Source of the DNA: Streptomyces omiyaensis
Lineage (GTDB): Bacteria > Actinomycetota > Actinomycetes > Streptomycetales > Streptomycetaceae
Direction: 5' to 3'
Length of the DNA stretch: 64,000 nucleotides
NCBI RefSeq assembly: GCF_014650895.1
Contig: NZ_BMVV01000005.1
Coordinates: 62,001-126,000 of the forward strand
Below are positions 26,932 to 35,724 of the stretch, in pieces. Position 1 is the stretch's first letter, and each line of letters opens with the position of its first letter. The translations under genes were made by a program, and so were the position numbers. The notes beneath the pieces were generated by a model. That model was given only the letters and a program-made list of their open reading frames with translations. It ran no database searches and was not told where the DNA came from.

Positions 26932-26984
26932 ACGAAGCCAAGGTCCCCGCGCCACGCGGGCGAAGAAGCGAACGGAGAGGCACT

Positions 26985-28136
26985 GTGACCGTCACCGCTG
27001 CCCAGGGGTTCCTCGCGAGCGGCGTGGCCGCCGGGATCAAGGAGTCCGGGAGCCCCGACCTCGCCCTGGTGGTGAACCGGGGACCGTCCCGCGCCGCCGC
27101 CGGGGTGTTCACCTCGAACCGCGTGCAGGCGGCGCCGGTCCGCTGGTCCCGGCGCGTCCTCGCCGGCCGGCGGGTCTCCGCCGTCGTCCTCAACTCCGGC
27201 GGGGCCAACGCCTGCACCGGCGAGGCGGGCGCGCTCGACACCAGGGCCATGGCCGAACGCACGGCGGACGCGGTGGGCGTGGACCCGGACGAGGTCGCCG
27301 TCTGCTCCACCGGCCTGATCGGCGTCCGGCTGCCCATGGACCGCGTCCGGGCCGGCATAGGCACCGCGGCGGACGCGCTGTCGCCCCTCGGCGGCGGGGA
27401 CGCCGCCAGGGCCGTCATGACGACGGACTCGGTGCACAAGACCGCCGCCGTCGCACGGTCCGGCTGGACGGTCGGCGGCATGGCGAAGGGCGCGGGCATG
27501 CTCGCCCCCGGACTCGCCACGATGCTCGTCGTCCTCACCACGGACGCCGACGCGAGCGGCGCGCTGCTCGACTCCGCGCTGCGCGCGGCCGTCCGCACGA
27601 CCTTCGACCGGGTGGACTCGGACGGCTGCATGTCCACCAACGACACCGTCCTGCTGCTCGCCTCCGGCGCCTCGGGCGAGGTCCCGGACGCCGGCGAGTT
27701 CACCGAGGCCGTGCACGCCGTCTGCGCCGACCTGGCGCGGCAGCTCGTCGCGGACGCCGAAGGGGCGTCGAAGGAGATCGAGATCGAGGTGGTCGGCGCG
27801 GCCACGGAACGGGACGCCGTCACCGTCGGCCGCTCCGTGGCCCGCAACAACCTCCTCAAGTGCGCGCTGCACGGGGAGGACCCCAACTGGGGCCGGGTGC
27901 TCTCGGCGATCGGCACGACGGACGCCGTCTTCGACCCCGACCGGCTGGACGTGGCGATCAACGGCGTCTGGGTGTGCCGGGACGGCGCGGCGGGCGAGCC
28001 CCGGGAGAAGGCGGTCCTCTCCGGCCGCCGGATCACCGTCACGGTCGACCTGCGCGCCGGTGACGCCTCTGCGGTCGTCTGGACCAACGACCTCACGGCC
28101 GAGTACGTCCACGAGAACAGCGCCTACAGCTCGTGA
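26985..28136 (+). CDS. argJ: Bifunctional glutamate N-acetyltransferase / ornithine acetyltransferase
   Basis: A 383-aa enzyme that transfers acetyl from acetylornithine to glutamate, releasing ornithine. It self-cleaves before the nucleophilic Thr in [12 protein letters not shown], where most family members read PNMATML. Other marks are [21 protein letters not shown] and [15 protein letters not shown] at 26985 has GAGAGG just upstream. This is the step that yields free ornithine for hydroxylation, so it directly links the set to hydroxamate synthesis. Confidence 0.95.
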   Translation: MTVTAAQGFLASGVAAGIKESGSPDLALVVNRGPSRAAAGVFTSNRVQAAPVRWSRRVLAGRRVSAVVLNSGGANACTGEAGALDTRAMAERTADAVGVDPDEVAVCSTGLIGVRLPMDRVRAGIGTAADALSPLGGGDAARAVMTTDSVHKTAAVARSGWTVGGMAKGAGMLAPGLATMLVVLTTDADASGALLDSALRAAVRTTFDRVDSDGCMSTNDTVLLLASGASGEVPDAGEFTEAVHAVCADLARQLVADAEGASKEIEIEVVGAATERDAVTVGRSVARNNLLKCALHGEDPNWGRVLSAIGTTDAVFDPDRLDVAINGVWVCRDGAAGEPREKAVLSGRRITVTVDLRAGDASAVVWTNDLTAEYVHENSAYSS

Positions 28137-28153
28137 GCGGGAGGGGGACACCG

Positions 28154-29080
28154 ATGGGTACGACAGTCGCGCGCCCGGTCGCGCCGGCCGCCCCGCCGGC
28201 CGCGGCGGCCCGCTGGCGCGAGGAGCTGCGGGGCCGCACGGTCGTCGTGAAGTTCGGCGGCAACGCCATGGTGGACGGGGCGCTCCTGGAGGCGTTCGCC
28301 CGCGACGTCGTGGAGCTGTGGCGCGCCGGCGTGCGGCCGGTCGTGGTACACGGGGGCGGACCCCAGATCAGCGCCATGCTCGACCGGCTCGGTCTGGAGA
28401 CCAGGTTCGAGGCGGGGCTGCGGGTGACGACGCCGGAGACCATGGACGTGGTCCGGATGGTGCTGACGGGGCGCATCCAGCGCGAACTCGTCGGGGCGAT
28501 CAACGCCCACGGCCCGCTCGCCGTGGGCCTGTCGGGAGAGGACGCGCACACGCTCACCGCGGTGCGGCGCCGCGCCGAGGTCGACGGACGCCCCGTGGAC
28601 ATCGGCCTGGTGGGCGAGGTCGTGGCCGTGGCGCCGGACGCCGTCCGGGCCTTACTGGGCGGGGGCCGCATCCCGGTCGTCTCCCCGATCGCGCGGGGGG
28701 ACGACCACCAGGTCTACAACGTCAACGCGGATCTCGCGGCCTCGGCGCTGGCGGTCGCGCTCGGCGCCGACCGGCTCGTGGTGCTCACCGACGTCCGGGG
28801 GCTGTACGCGGACTGGCCGCACAGCACCGAGGTGATCGAGCGGCTGACGGCCGCGGAGCTGGACGGACTGCTGCCGGGCCTCGCGAGCGGCATGCTGCCG
28901 AAGATGGAGGGCTGTCTGCGGGCGGTGCGCGCGGGCGTCGGCAGGGCCCAGGTCATCGACGGCCGGGTGCCGCACGCGCTCCTGGACGGCATCGCCGCCG
29001 AGCACGGCCCCGGCACGACGGTGGTGCCGGACGACACGACCGGGCCGGCCGGGCCCCGCGCCGAGGAGGACCACGCATGA
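28154..29080 (+). CDS. argB: Acetylglutamate kinase
   Basis: A 308-aa amino acid kinase that phosphorylates N-acetylglutamate. It has [13 protein letters not shown], the substrate-binding [23 protein letters not shown] and [15 protein letters not shown] at 28154 has GAGGGGG six bases upstream; a GTG at 28133 overlapping the argJ stop is an alternative that adds seven residues. It overlaps argD by four bases. Confidence 0.95.
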   Translation: MGTTVARPVAPAAPPAAAARWREELRGRTVVVKFGGNAMVDGALLEAFARDVVELWRAGVRPVVVHGGGPQISAMLDRLGLETRFEAGLRVTTPETMDVVRMVLTGRIQRELVGAINAHGPLAVGLSGEDAHTLTAVRRRAEVDGRPVDIGLVGEVVAVAPDAVRALLGGGRIPVVSPIARGDDHQVYNVNADLAASALAVALGADRLVVLTDVRGLYADWPHSTEVIERLTAAELDGLLPGLASGMLPKMEGCLRAVRAGVGRAQVIDGRVPHALLDGIAAEHGPGTTVVPDDTTGPAGPRAEEDHA

Positions 29081-30285
29081 TTCCCGACAGCACGACGCCG
29101 GCGCTCGCCGACCGGTGGCGCGCGGCGATGATGGACACCTACGGCACTCCCCCGCTGGCCCTGGTCAGGGGTGAGGGCAGCACGGTGTGGGACGAGTCCG
29201 GGCGCGCGTACACCGACTTCACCGGCGGAATCGCGGTCAACGCCCTCGGCCACGCCCACCCGGCGTTCGTCACGGCCGTCCGCGACCAGGCCGCCCGGCT
29301 CGGGCACGTGTCGAACCTGTTCGTCTCCGAGCCTCCCGTCGCCCTCGCGGAGCGGCTCCTGGAGCTGCTGGGCGCCCCCGGGCGCGGGGGGCGGGTGTTC
29401 TTCGCGAACTCGGGGGCCGAGGCGGTCGAGGCCGCCTTCAAGATCGCCCGCAGGACGGGGCGTCCGCACCTGGTCGCGGCCGAGGGGGGCTTCCACGGGC
29501 GGACCGTGGGAGCGCTGGCCCTCACCGGCCAGCCCGCCAAGCGCGCGCCCTTCCTGCCCCTGCCGGGAGAGGTGACGCACGTCCCCTTCGGCGACGTGGC
29601 GGCGCTCCGCGCGGCCGTCACGGAGCGGACCGCGGCCGTGGTGCTCGAACCGGTCCAGGGCGAGGGCGGGGTCCTTCCCGCCCCCGAGGGGTACCTGCGC
29701 GCCGCGCGCGCGATCACCCGGGCCGCGGGCAGCCTCCTCGTCCTCGACGAGGTGCAGACCGGGATCGGCCGCACCGGCCGGTGGTTCGCGCACCAGGCGG
29801 ACCCCGGCGTCGACCCCGATGTGGTCGTCCTGGCCAAGGGGCTCGGCGGCGGACTGCCGATCGGCGCCGCGGTCGCCTTCGGCGCGGCCGCGGAGCTGCT
29901 GACCCCCGGTCAGCACGGCTCCACCTTCGGCGGCAACCCCCTGGCGTGCGCGGCCGGGCTCGCGGTCCTGGAGACCATCGAGAAGGAAGGGCTGCTCGCC
30001 CGGGTCGCGCGGGTGGGAGCCCTGCTGCGGCGCGGCGTCGAGACGTCGGGGCACCCCCTGGTCCGCGAGGTGCGGGGGGCCGGGCTGCTCCTGGCGATCG
30101 TCCTCGCCGAGCCGGTCGCCGAGCGGGTCCGGCGGGCCGCGCAGGACGCCGGCTTCCTGGTGAACGCGGCGGGACCCGCCGTCGTCCGGCTGGCCCCCGC
30201 CCTGACGCTGGAGGAGGAAGAGGCCGCGGCCCTCGTGTCGGCCCTCCCCGGGATCCTCGACGCCTCGGCGGACGGCGGCACCTGA
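29077..30285 (+). CDS. argD: Acetylornithine aminotransferase
   Basis: A 402-aa class III PLP aminotransferase that makes N-acetylornithine. The PLP lysine lies in [15 protein letters not shown], preceded by [18 protein letters not shown], with [17 protein letters not shown] near the N-terminus. ATG at 29077 overlaps the argB stop (ATGA). It closes the arg set and is followed by a very strong hairpin at 30341-30384. Confidence 0.96.
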   Translation: MIPDSTTPALADRWRAAMMDTYGTPPLALVRGEGSTVWDESGRAYTDFTGGIAVNALGHAHPAFVTAVRDQAARLGHVSNLFVSEPPVALAERLLELLGAPGRGGRVFFANSGAEAVEAAFKIARRTGRPHLVAAEGGFHGRTVGALALTGQPAKRAPFLPLPGEVTHVPFGDVAALRAAVTERTAAVVLEPVQGEGGVLPAPEGYLRAARAITRAAGSLLVLDEVQTGIGRTGRWFAHQADPGVDPDVVVLAKGLGGGLPIGAAVAFGAAAELLTPGQHGSTFGGNPLACAAGLAVLETIEKEGLLARVARVGALLRRGVETSGHPLVREVRGAGLLLAIVLAEPVAERVRRAAQDAGFLVNAAGPAVVRLAPALTLEEEEAAALVSALPGILDASADGGT

Positions 30286-30340
30286 CGGCGGCGCGAGCGG
30301 ACGGGCCGTGACACCGCGGCCCGCCGGCGCGGCCGGCATC

Positions 30341-30384
30341 ACGGCACCTCACCGGACGGGGCGACCCGCCCGGTGAGGTGCCGT
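30341..30384. terminator. Strong bidirectional hairpin after argD
   Basis: Fifteen bases (30341-30355, ACGGCACCTCACCGG) pair perfectly with 30370-30384. Inside, CGGG (30357-30360) pairs with CCCG (30365-30368) around a GCGA tetraloop. It separates argD from the convergent small-ORF/amidohydrolase operon. Confidence 0.85.
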
Positions 30385-30598
30385 CGGCATGCCCGCGGGA
30401 CCGGGGGCGGAAGGACCGGACCCGGCGGGGCCACGGGACCGGGAGGCCGGACCCGGCAGAACCACCGCCGGAGGAGCCGGGCACGGCGGGGCCACACGAC
30501 CGGAAGGCCGGACCCGGCAGGCCACGGACGGAGGGACCGAGCCCGCCGGAGCCACAGCGCGGAGGGGCCGGGCCGGTGCCGGCCCGGCGGGCGGGGTG
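30385..30598. other. Repetitive G+C-rich spacer
   Basis: The 214 bases between the terminator and the next stop hold imperfect repeats of AGGCCGGACCCGGCAG-like units (near 30447 and 30501). No coding frame with a ribosome binding site is convincing. Confidence 0.45.
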
Positions 30599-30829
30599 CT
30601 ACGCGCAGGGGCCGCCCGGGTAGTCGTCGGTCTCCGGGGCTCCGGCCGTCCGCATGCGGCGCAGGACTTCCGGGAGGAGCCGGTCGTCGACGTCGACCGG
30701 GAGGTTGGAGCTCCGGTCGAAGACCATCGGTTCGTCGGCGCCCGTGTGCCAGATGACCCAGCGCGGCGGCACGGCCGGGGGCTCCCACAGCTCGGCGAAG
30801 CGCTCCGGGAGGTTTCCGTCGCCGCTCAC
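30599..30829 (-). CDS. Small hypothetical protein coupled to amidohydrolase (76 aa)
   Basis: A 76-aa soluble protein starting GTG at 30829, overlapping the amidohydrolase stop as GTGA. It has no signal peptide or membrane helix. Visible features are two Trp-rich segments (LWEPPAVPPRWVIWHTG), an acidic middle (VDVDDRLLPEVLRRM) and a C-terminal DDYPGGPCA with a lone Cys near the end. I do not recognise the family. The overlap argues for expression with the amidohydrolase and the FecCDE importer upstream. Confidence 0.68.
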   Translation of the reverse strand: MSGDGNLPERFAELWEPPAVPPRWVIWHTGADEPMVFDRSSNLPVDVDDRLLPEVLRRMRTAGAPETDDYPGGPCA

Positions 30830-32409
30830 GGCCTGGCCTCCCCGGTGGCCTCGCGGCCGTCGACGACGGTCGACACGACCTCGATCCCGCCGATCCGGGA
30901 GGGGTCGACGCGCCGCGGGTCGTCCCCCAGCACGACGAGGTCGGCGCGCTTCCCCGGGGCGAGGACGCCCGCGCTGTCGTCCCAGCGGCAGGCGTACGCG
31001 CCGGCGACGGTGTAGGCCCGCAGCGCCTCGTCCACGGTGACGGCCTCGTCGGGTCCGATCGGCCGGCCGGAGACGGAGGTGCGCTCGACCATGAACTGGA
31101 CGGCGCGCAGCGGGGAGCCGTCCGTGACGGGCCGGTCGGAGCTGCCGACGAGGGTCACGCCGTGGTCGAGGAAGCCGCGGCCCCGGTACATCCAGGGGGC
31201 CCGCCGCTCCCCCATGACGTCGGCGTAGTCGTCGCCGAAGTAGCGCAGGAAGTTGGGCTGGACCACCGCGCTGACGCCGAGCCGGGCGAAGCGCGGGAGC
31301 TGGTCGGGGCGGATCAGCCCGGCGTGCTCGACGCGGTGCCGGGCGTCGGGGCGGGGGCGCGCCTTCTGCGCCTGCTCCAGGGCGTCGAGGGCGAGGTCGG
31401 CCGCGCGGTCGCCGATGGCGTGCACGGCGAGCTGCCAGCCGGCGAGGTGGCCGTCCACGATGAGGTCGGTGAGCCGTTCGGGGTCGTCCTGGAGCTGTCC
31501 GGTGTGCTCCGTCCCCTCGTACGGCTCGGTGAGGGCGGCCGTCCGGGCCATCATCCCGCCGTCGGTGTAGATCTTGAGCGCGCCGACGGAGAGCCAGTCG
31601 TCGCCGAAGCCGGTGCGCAGACCGAGGTCGAGCGCGCGGGGTATGCCGTCGTGCTCGTGGGCGCGGACCGGCTTCAGGGTGTCGCCGCCGGGCATGAGCT
31701 GGACCCTCAGGGGCAGCCGGCCCTCGTCGCGCAGGAGCTGGTACGCGCCGAGCTCGACGGCGCTGTGCCCGAGCAGCCCTCCGCCGATGCCGGCCTCGGC
31801 GCAGGCCGTGATGCCCTCCGCGAGGCAGGCGCGGCCGGCGTGCTCGATGGCGTCGGCGAGCTCGGCCTGGGAGTACGGCAGCCGCAGCTTCCGCGCGGCG
31901 CCCATGGCGCCCTCCACGAGGAGGCCGTCCTCGTGGGGGACGTCGGCAGGGAGCAGGTCGAGCACCGCGGTGTTGACGACGCAGGCGTGGCCGGAGTCGT
32001 GCATGAGGAAGATCCGGCGCCCGTGGCCGACCCGGTCCAGTTCGGCGGCGGTGAGGTGCCGGCCGAGGACCCGCTGGTCGTAGCCGCCGATGGCGACCCA
32101 GGAGCCGGGTCCGCCGCCGCGCGTGGCCGCCTCCTCCACGGCCCGGAGGACCTCCTCCACGCGGGTGAGCCCGGCGATGCTGGGGGTGCGCGCCTTGAGT
32201 CCGGCCCACGAGAGGTGCACGTGGCTGTCGATGAACCCCGGCAGCACGGTGGCCCCCTGGAGGTCGACGACCTCCCGGGCGGGCAGCGAGGTCACGGCCT
32301 CGTCCACGCCGACGACGCGGCCCCGCCAGATGCCCAGGTCGCGGGCGACCGGGTGGTCCGGGTCCATGGTGAGGATGTTCGCGTTCGTCAGCCTCGTACA
32401 GAGCATCAT
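30826..32409 (-). CDS. Amidohydrolase, YtcJ-like (amidohydrolase 3 family)
   Basis: A 527-aa metal-dependent hydrolase. The metal-binding HxH motif is FIDSHVHLSW; later metal and proton-transfer residues are suggested by LAVHAIGDRAADLALDAL, RHRVEHAGLI and LVGSSDRPVTDG near the end of the barrel. A C-terminal PGKRADLVVL closes the composite domain. ATG at 32409 (or 32406) lies 12 bp after the FecE-type gene, so it belongs to the iron-box-controlled importer operon. YtcJ-like enzymes act on N-acyl bonds, so a role in opening the imported siderophore is conceivable, but nothing here proves it. Confidence 0.85.
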   Translation of the reverse strand: MMLCTRLTNANILTMDPDHPVARDLGIWRGRVVGVDEAVTSLPAREVVDLQGATVLPGFIDSHVHLSWAGLKARTPSIAGLTRVEEVLRAVEEAATRGGGPGSWVAIGGYDQRVLGRHLTAAELDRVGHGRRIFLMHDSGHACVVNTAVLDLLPADVPHEDGLLVEGAMGAARKLRLPYSQAELADAIEHAGRACLAEGITACAEAGIGGGLLGHSAVELGAYQLLRDEGRLPLRVQLMPGGDTLKPVRAHEHDGIPRALDLGLRTGFGDDWLSVGALKIYTDGGMMARTAALTEPYEGTEHTGQLQDDPERLTDLIVDGHLAGWQLAVHAIGDRAADLALDALEQAQKARPRPDARHRVEHAGLIRPDQLPRFARLGVSAVVQPNFLRYFGDDYADVMGERRAPWMYRGRGFLDHGVTLVGSSDRPVTDGSPLRAVQFMVERTSVSGRPIGPDEAVTVDEALRAYTVAGAYACRWDDSAGVLAPGKRADLVVLGDDPRRVDPSRIGGIEVVSTVVDGREATGEARP

Positions 32410-32421
32410 GGGCTGTCCGTC

Positions 32422-33294
32422 CTAACGGGGTTCGGCCATCACGGATTCGGGCGACCGGCCGTGCCCTTCGCCGTCCTCGGGCGCGAACCGCCGGGGTGCG
32501 GCGGGGATCATGAGGGGGGTGCCGGTCTCGGGGTCGTCGATGATGCGGCAGGCCAGGCCGAAGACGTCCTCGACGAGTTCCGCGGTCATGACGTCGGCGG
32601 GGGCGCCTTCGGCGGCGACGGTGCCGCCGGGGCGCATGACGACGAGGTGGGTGGCGTAGCGGCAGGCCTGGTTGAGGTCGTGCAGGACGGCGACGACGGT
32701 GTGGCCCTTGCGGGCGTGGAGGTCGGCGCAGAGGTCGAGGACGTCCACCTGGTGGGCGATGTCGAGGAAGGTGGTGGGCTCGTCGAGGAGGAGCAGCGAG
32801 GTCTGCTGGGCGAGGACCATGGAGAGCCAGACGCGCTGGCGCTGGCCGCCGGAGAGGTCGTCGACGGGCCGGTCGGCGAGTTCGAGGACGCCGGTCTGCC
32901 GCATGGCGTCGACGACGGCCGTCTCGTCGTCGGCGGACCACTGCTTGAGGAGCCCCTGGTGGGGGTAGCGGCCGCGGGCGACGAGGTCGCCGACGGTGAT
33001 GCCGCCGGGGGCCGTGGAGGTCTGCGGGAGGAGTCCGATGCGGCGGGCGACCTCGCGGGAGCGGTACGAGGCGATGGCGGCGCCGTCGAGGTAGACCTGC
33101 CCGTGGCGGGGCTTCAGCATCCGGGCGAGCGCCTTGAGGAGGGTGGACTTGCCGCAGGCGTTGGGTCCGATGATGACGGTGAAGGAGTGGTCCGGGATGT
33201 CGACGCCGAGGTGGGTGGCGACCGTCCGCTGGTCGTAGGAGAGCGTCAGGTCCTCGGCGCGCAGCCGGGGCGTGGGGGTGTGCGTTGCTGTCAT
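32422..33294 (-). CDS. Ferric-siderophore ABC transporter ATP-binding protein (FecE type)
   Basis: A 290-aa ATPase with Walker A GPNACGKST, signature LSGGQRQRVWLSMVLAQ, Walker B LLLLDEPTTFLD and switch His in AVLHDLNQACRYATH. The GPNACGKST form and the PxxTxVGDLVARGRYPHQ region are typical of iron-chelate importers. ATG at 33294 overlaps the upstream permease stop (ATGA). It energises the FecD/FecC pair. Confidence 0.96.
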   Translation of the reverse strand: MTATHTPTPRLRAEDLTLSYDQRTVATHLGVDIPDHSFTVIIGPNACGKSTLLKALARMLKPRHGQVYLDGAAIASYRSREVARRIGLLPQTSTAPGGITVGDLVARGRYPHQGLLKQWSADDETAVVDAMRQTGVLELADRPVDDLSGGQRQRVWLSMVLAQQTSLLLLDEPTTFLDIAHQVDVLDLCADLHARKGHTVVAVLHDLNQACRYATHLVVMRPGGTVAAEGAPADVMTAELVEDVFGLACRIIDDPETGTPLMIPAAPRRFAPEDGEGHGRSPESVMAEPR

Positions 33295-34403
33295 GCGCGG
33301 CTCTTTCGCGACTCGGTGATCAACAGCCAGATCAGGTACAGCCCGCCGATGGTGCCGGTGGCCGTGCCGACGGGGAGGAGGGCCGGGGCGAACAGGCGCT
33401 GGGCGGCGAGGTCGCTGCCGGCGAGGAGCAGCGCGCCGGTGAGCGCGGCGGGCAGCAGGGCGGGGCCGGCGGTGCGGGTCAGGCGCCGGGCGAGCTGGGG
33501 CGCGGCCAGGGCGATGAACCAGATCGGGCCGGTCACGGCGGTGGCGAAGGCGGCCAGGGCGACGCTGACGACGAGGAGCGTCGCGCGGGTGCGGGTGACG
33601 TCCACGCCGAGGGCGGTGGCGGTGAGGTCGCCCATCTCGACCATGGAGAGCCGGCGGGAGAGGACGAAGGCGGGCGGGAGGAGGACCGCGCAGGCCAGGA
33701 GGATGGCCTGGGCGTGGATCCAGCCGCGGTTGCCGAGGCTGCCGATCAGCCACGCCTGGGCCTCCAGGGCCTCCTGGAAGGTCGCCCGGGTGATCAGGTA
33801 GGAGTTGACGGCGAGGAGGAGGGCGCTGACGCCGATGCCGGTGACGATCAGGCGGAAGCCGTGCAGTCCGCGGCCGAGCATGAGGAGGTGGACGGCGGCG
33901 GCGGTGGCGAGGCCTCCGACGAGGGCGCCGGCCGCGATCTGGGTCATGCTGCCGTGCATCAGGATGATGACGGTGAGCGCGCCGACGGCCGAACCGTTGG
34001 TGAAGCCGATGACGTCCGGGCTGCCCAGCGCGTTGCCGGTCAGGCTGGTCAGGAGCGCGCCGCTGACGGCGAGGGCGGCGCCGACCGCGAGGGCGGTGAG
34101 CAGGCGGGGCAGGCGCAGGGTGTTGACGATGAAGTCGGCGCCGCCCGAGTCCTGTCCGGCCAGTGCCCGGACGACCTCGCCGACGGACAGCTCGTAGTCG
34201 CCGGTCGTGAGGCTGACGAGCGCGACCGCGACCAGGGCGGCGAGGGCCGCGGCCGTCACGACGAGGGCCCGGCCCCGTACCCGTACCGACAGTCCGCCGG
34301 CGCGCAGGACGGTTCCGGTGATCACGCGCGGCCGGTGGACCCGGCGGCCTGCGGCGGTCGCGGGCGCCGGAGGGGCGGGGGGCGTGTCGTGTGCGGTGCT
34401 CAC
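33291..34403 (-). CDS. Ferric-siderophore ABC transporter permease (FecD type)
   Basis: A 370-aa FecCD-family membrane protein with about ten hydrophobic segments after a Pro/Ala-rich leader. Family marks are RLPRLLTALAVGAALAVSGALL, LGSPDVIGFTNG and GPIWFIALAAPQLARRL. GTG at 34403 overlaps the stop of the upstream permease as GTGA. It forms the channel with the FecC-type protein. Confidence 0.95.
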   Translation of the reverse strand: MSTAHDTPPAPPAPATAAGRRVHRPRVITGTVLRAGGLSVRVRGRALVVTAAALAALVAVALVSLTTGDYELSVGEVVRALAGQDSGGADFIVNTLRLPRLLTALAVGAALAVSGALLTSLTGNALGSPDVIGFTNGSAVGALTVIILMHGSMTQIAAGALVGGLATAAAVHLLMLGRGLHGFRLIVTGIGVSALLLAVNSYLITRATFQEALEAQAWLIGSLGNRGWIHAQAILLACAVLLPPAFVLSRRLSMVEMGDLTATALGVDVTRTRATLLVVSVALAAFATAVTGPIWFIALAAPQLARRLTRTAGPALLPAALTGALLLAGSDLAAQRLFAPALLPVGTATGTIGGLYLIWLLITESRKSRA

Positions 34404-35467
34404 AGCATGACCAGCTTTCGGCGTCGGCACAGCGCGAGGAAGACGGGTGCGCCCAGGAACGCGGTGACGATGCCCACCTGGACCTCGCCCGGCGCGCCCA
34501 TCACCCGGCCCAGGACGTCCGCGCCGATGAGCAGGACGGGGGCGAGCAGCATCGAATAGGCGAGCACCCAGCGCTGGTCCGGGCCGACGACGAAGCGCGC
34601 GAGGTGCGGGACGACGAGGCCGACGAAGGCGATCGGTCCGGCGGCGGCGGTCGCGGCGCCGCAGAGCAGCATGACGCCGACGGCGCCGAGGATCCGGGTC
34701 CGGTGGACGTTCACGCCCAGCGCCCGGCCCATCTGGTCGCCCAGGGCGAGGGCGTTGAGCGAGGGGCCGAGCAGCAGGGCGATCACCAGTCCGGTCGCCA
34801 CGAACGGCAGGACCACGTACACGACGTCGAGGTACCGGCCGGCGAGCGAGCCCACCGTCCAGAAGCGGAACTGGTCGAAGGCGCGCGGGTTCAGCAGCAG
34901 GACCGCCGAGTTGAAGGCGTACAGCACCGCCGTCACCGCGGCGCCGGCGACCACCAGGCGGTCGGGGGTCGCGAGCTGGCGTCCGGCCGAGCCGAGCAGG
35001 TGGACGACCGCGGAGGCGAGGGCCGCGCCGAGGAAGGCGAACCACACGTACCCGAGGACGGATCCCACCCCCAGGAAGGCGATGGCGACGACGACGCCGG
35101 CGGAGGAGCCGAGGCTGATGCCGAGCAGTCCCGGTTCCGCGAGCGGGTTGCGGGTCAGCGCCTGCATGAGCGCGCCCGACAGTCCCAGGGCCGCGCCGAC
35201 GAGCAGTCCGAGCAGGGTCCGGGGGATGCGGTAGTCGTGGATGATGACCGAGGTCTCGGATCCGTCGGGGTTCCAGAGCGCGCTCCACGTGGCGGAGAAC
35301 GCGATCCCCCGCGTGCCCGTCCACACGCTCAGCAGACCCACCAGGACCAGCGCGGCCAGGACGACGAGCAGTCCGGCGCCCCGCAGCGCGGTGGCGCCGC
35401 GGCGTGGTGCGGGCAGGGCGGCGGGGGCGGCCTCCGCGTCGGACACCGCCCGGATTTCGACCGGCAA
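34400..35467 (-). CDS. Ferric-siderophore ABC transporter permease (FecC type)
   Basis: A 355-aa FecCD-family membrane protein: RIPRTLLGLLVGAALGLSGALM, LAEPGLLGISLGSSAGVV and GPIAFVGLVVPHLARFV. The start is taken as TTG at 35467 (M-P-V-E-I-R...), eight bases after AGGGGG; a GTG at 35503 is an alternative adding twelve residues. It is first in the leftward operon and lies 93 bp after iron box 3. No binding-protein gene is adjacent; the lipoprotein at 54.1-55.1 kb is the likely partner. Confidence 0.93.
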   Translation of the reverse strand: MPVEIRAVSDAEAAPAALPAPRRGATALRGAGLLVVLAALVLVGLLSVWTGTRGIAFSATWSALWNPDGSETSVIIHDYRIPRTLLGLLVGAALGLSGALMQALTRNPLAEPGLLGISLGSSAGVVVAIAFLGVGSVLGYVWFAFLGAALASAVVHLLGSAGRQLATPDRLVVAGAAVTAVLYAFNSAVLLLNPRAFDQFRFWTVGSLAGRYLDVVYVVLPFVATGLVIALLLGPSLNALALGDQMGRALGVNVHRTRILGAVGVMLLCGAATAAAGPIAFVGLVVPHLARFVVGPDQRWVLAYSMLLAPVLLIGADVLGRVMGAPGEVQVGIVTAFLGAPVFLALCRRRKLVML

Positions 35468-35560
35468 CGACTTTTCCCCCTGACGGCGGTGCGCGCGTAC
35501 CACGGGCGTTCGCGCGCTGTAGGGATGAGGTGGCGGTTCGACGCACCCGAGGCTTGCAAC

Positions 35561-35579
35561 TTAGGCGAGGCTAACCGAA
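35561..35579. promoter_or_regulatory. Iron box 3 (for the FecCD importer)
   Basis: TTAGGCGAGGCTAACCGAA matches the iron-box consensus at most positions, with the right half GGCTAACC intact. It faces the leftward importer operon. Confidence 0.82.
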
Positions 35580-35676
35580 CGTGGTCGGTGGGTCAACGCG
35601 CCTGCGCGCAGGGCGAGATGGCCCGTCAGGGCGCTCACCCGCAGGAACGTTCGGCCGCACCACGCCTGCTCGACCT

Positions 35677-35695
35677 TCAGGATAGCCTTACCTAA
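35677..35695. promoter_or_regulatory. Iron box 4 (for the ABC exporter pair)
   Basis: TCAGGATAGCCTTACCTAA has the dyad AGGNTAGCCTTACCT and ends 29 bp before the exporter start at 35725. Confidence 0.82.
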
Positions 35696-35724
35696 CTTTC
35701 CCATGACTCCGGATGGAGGGTCCC

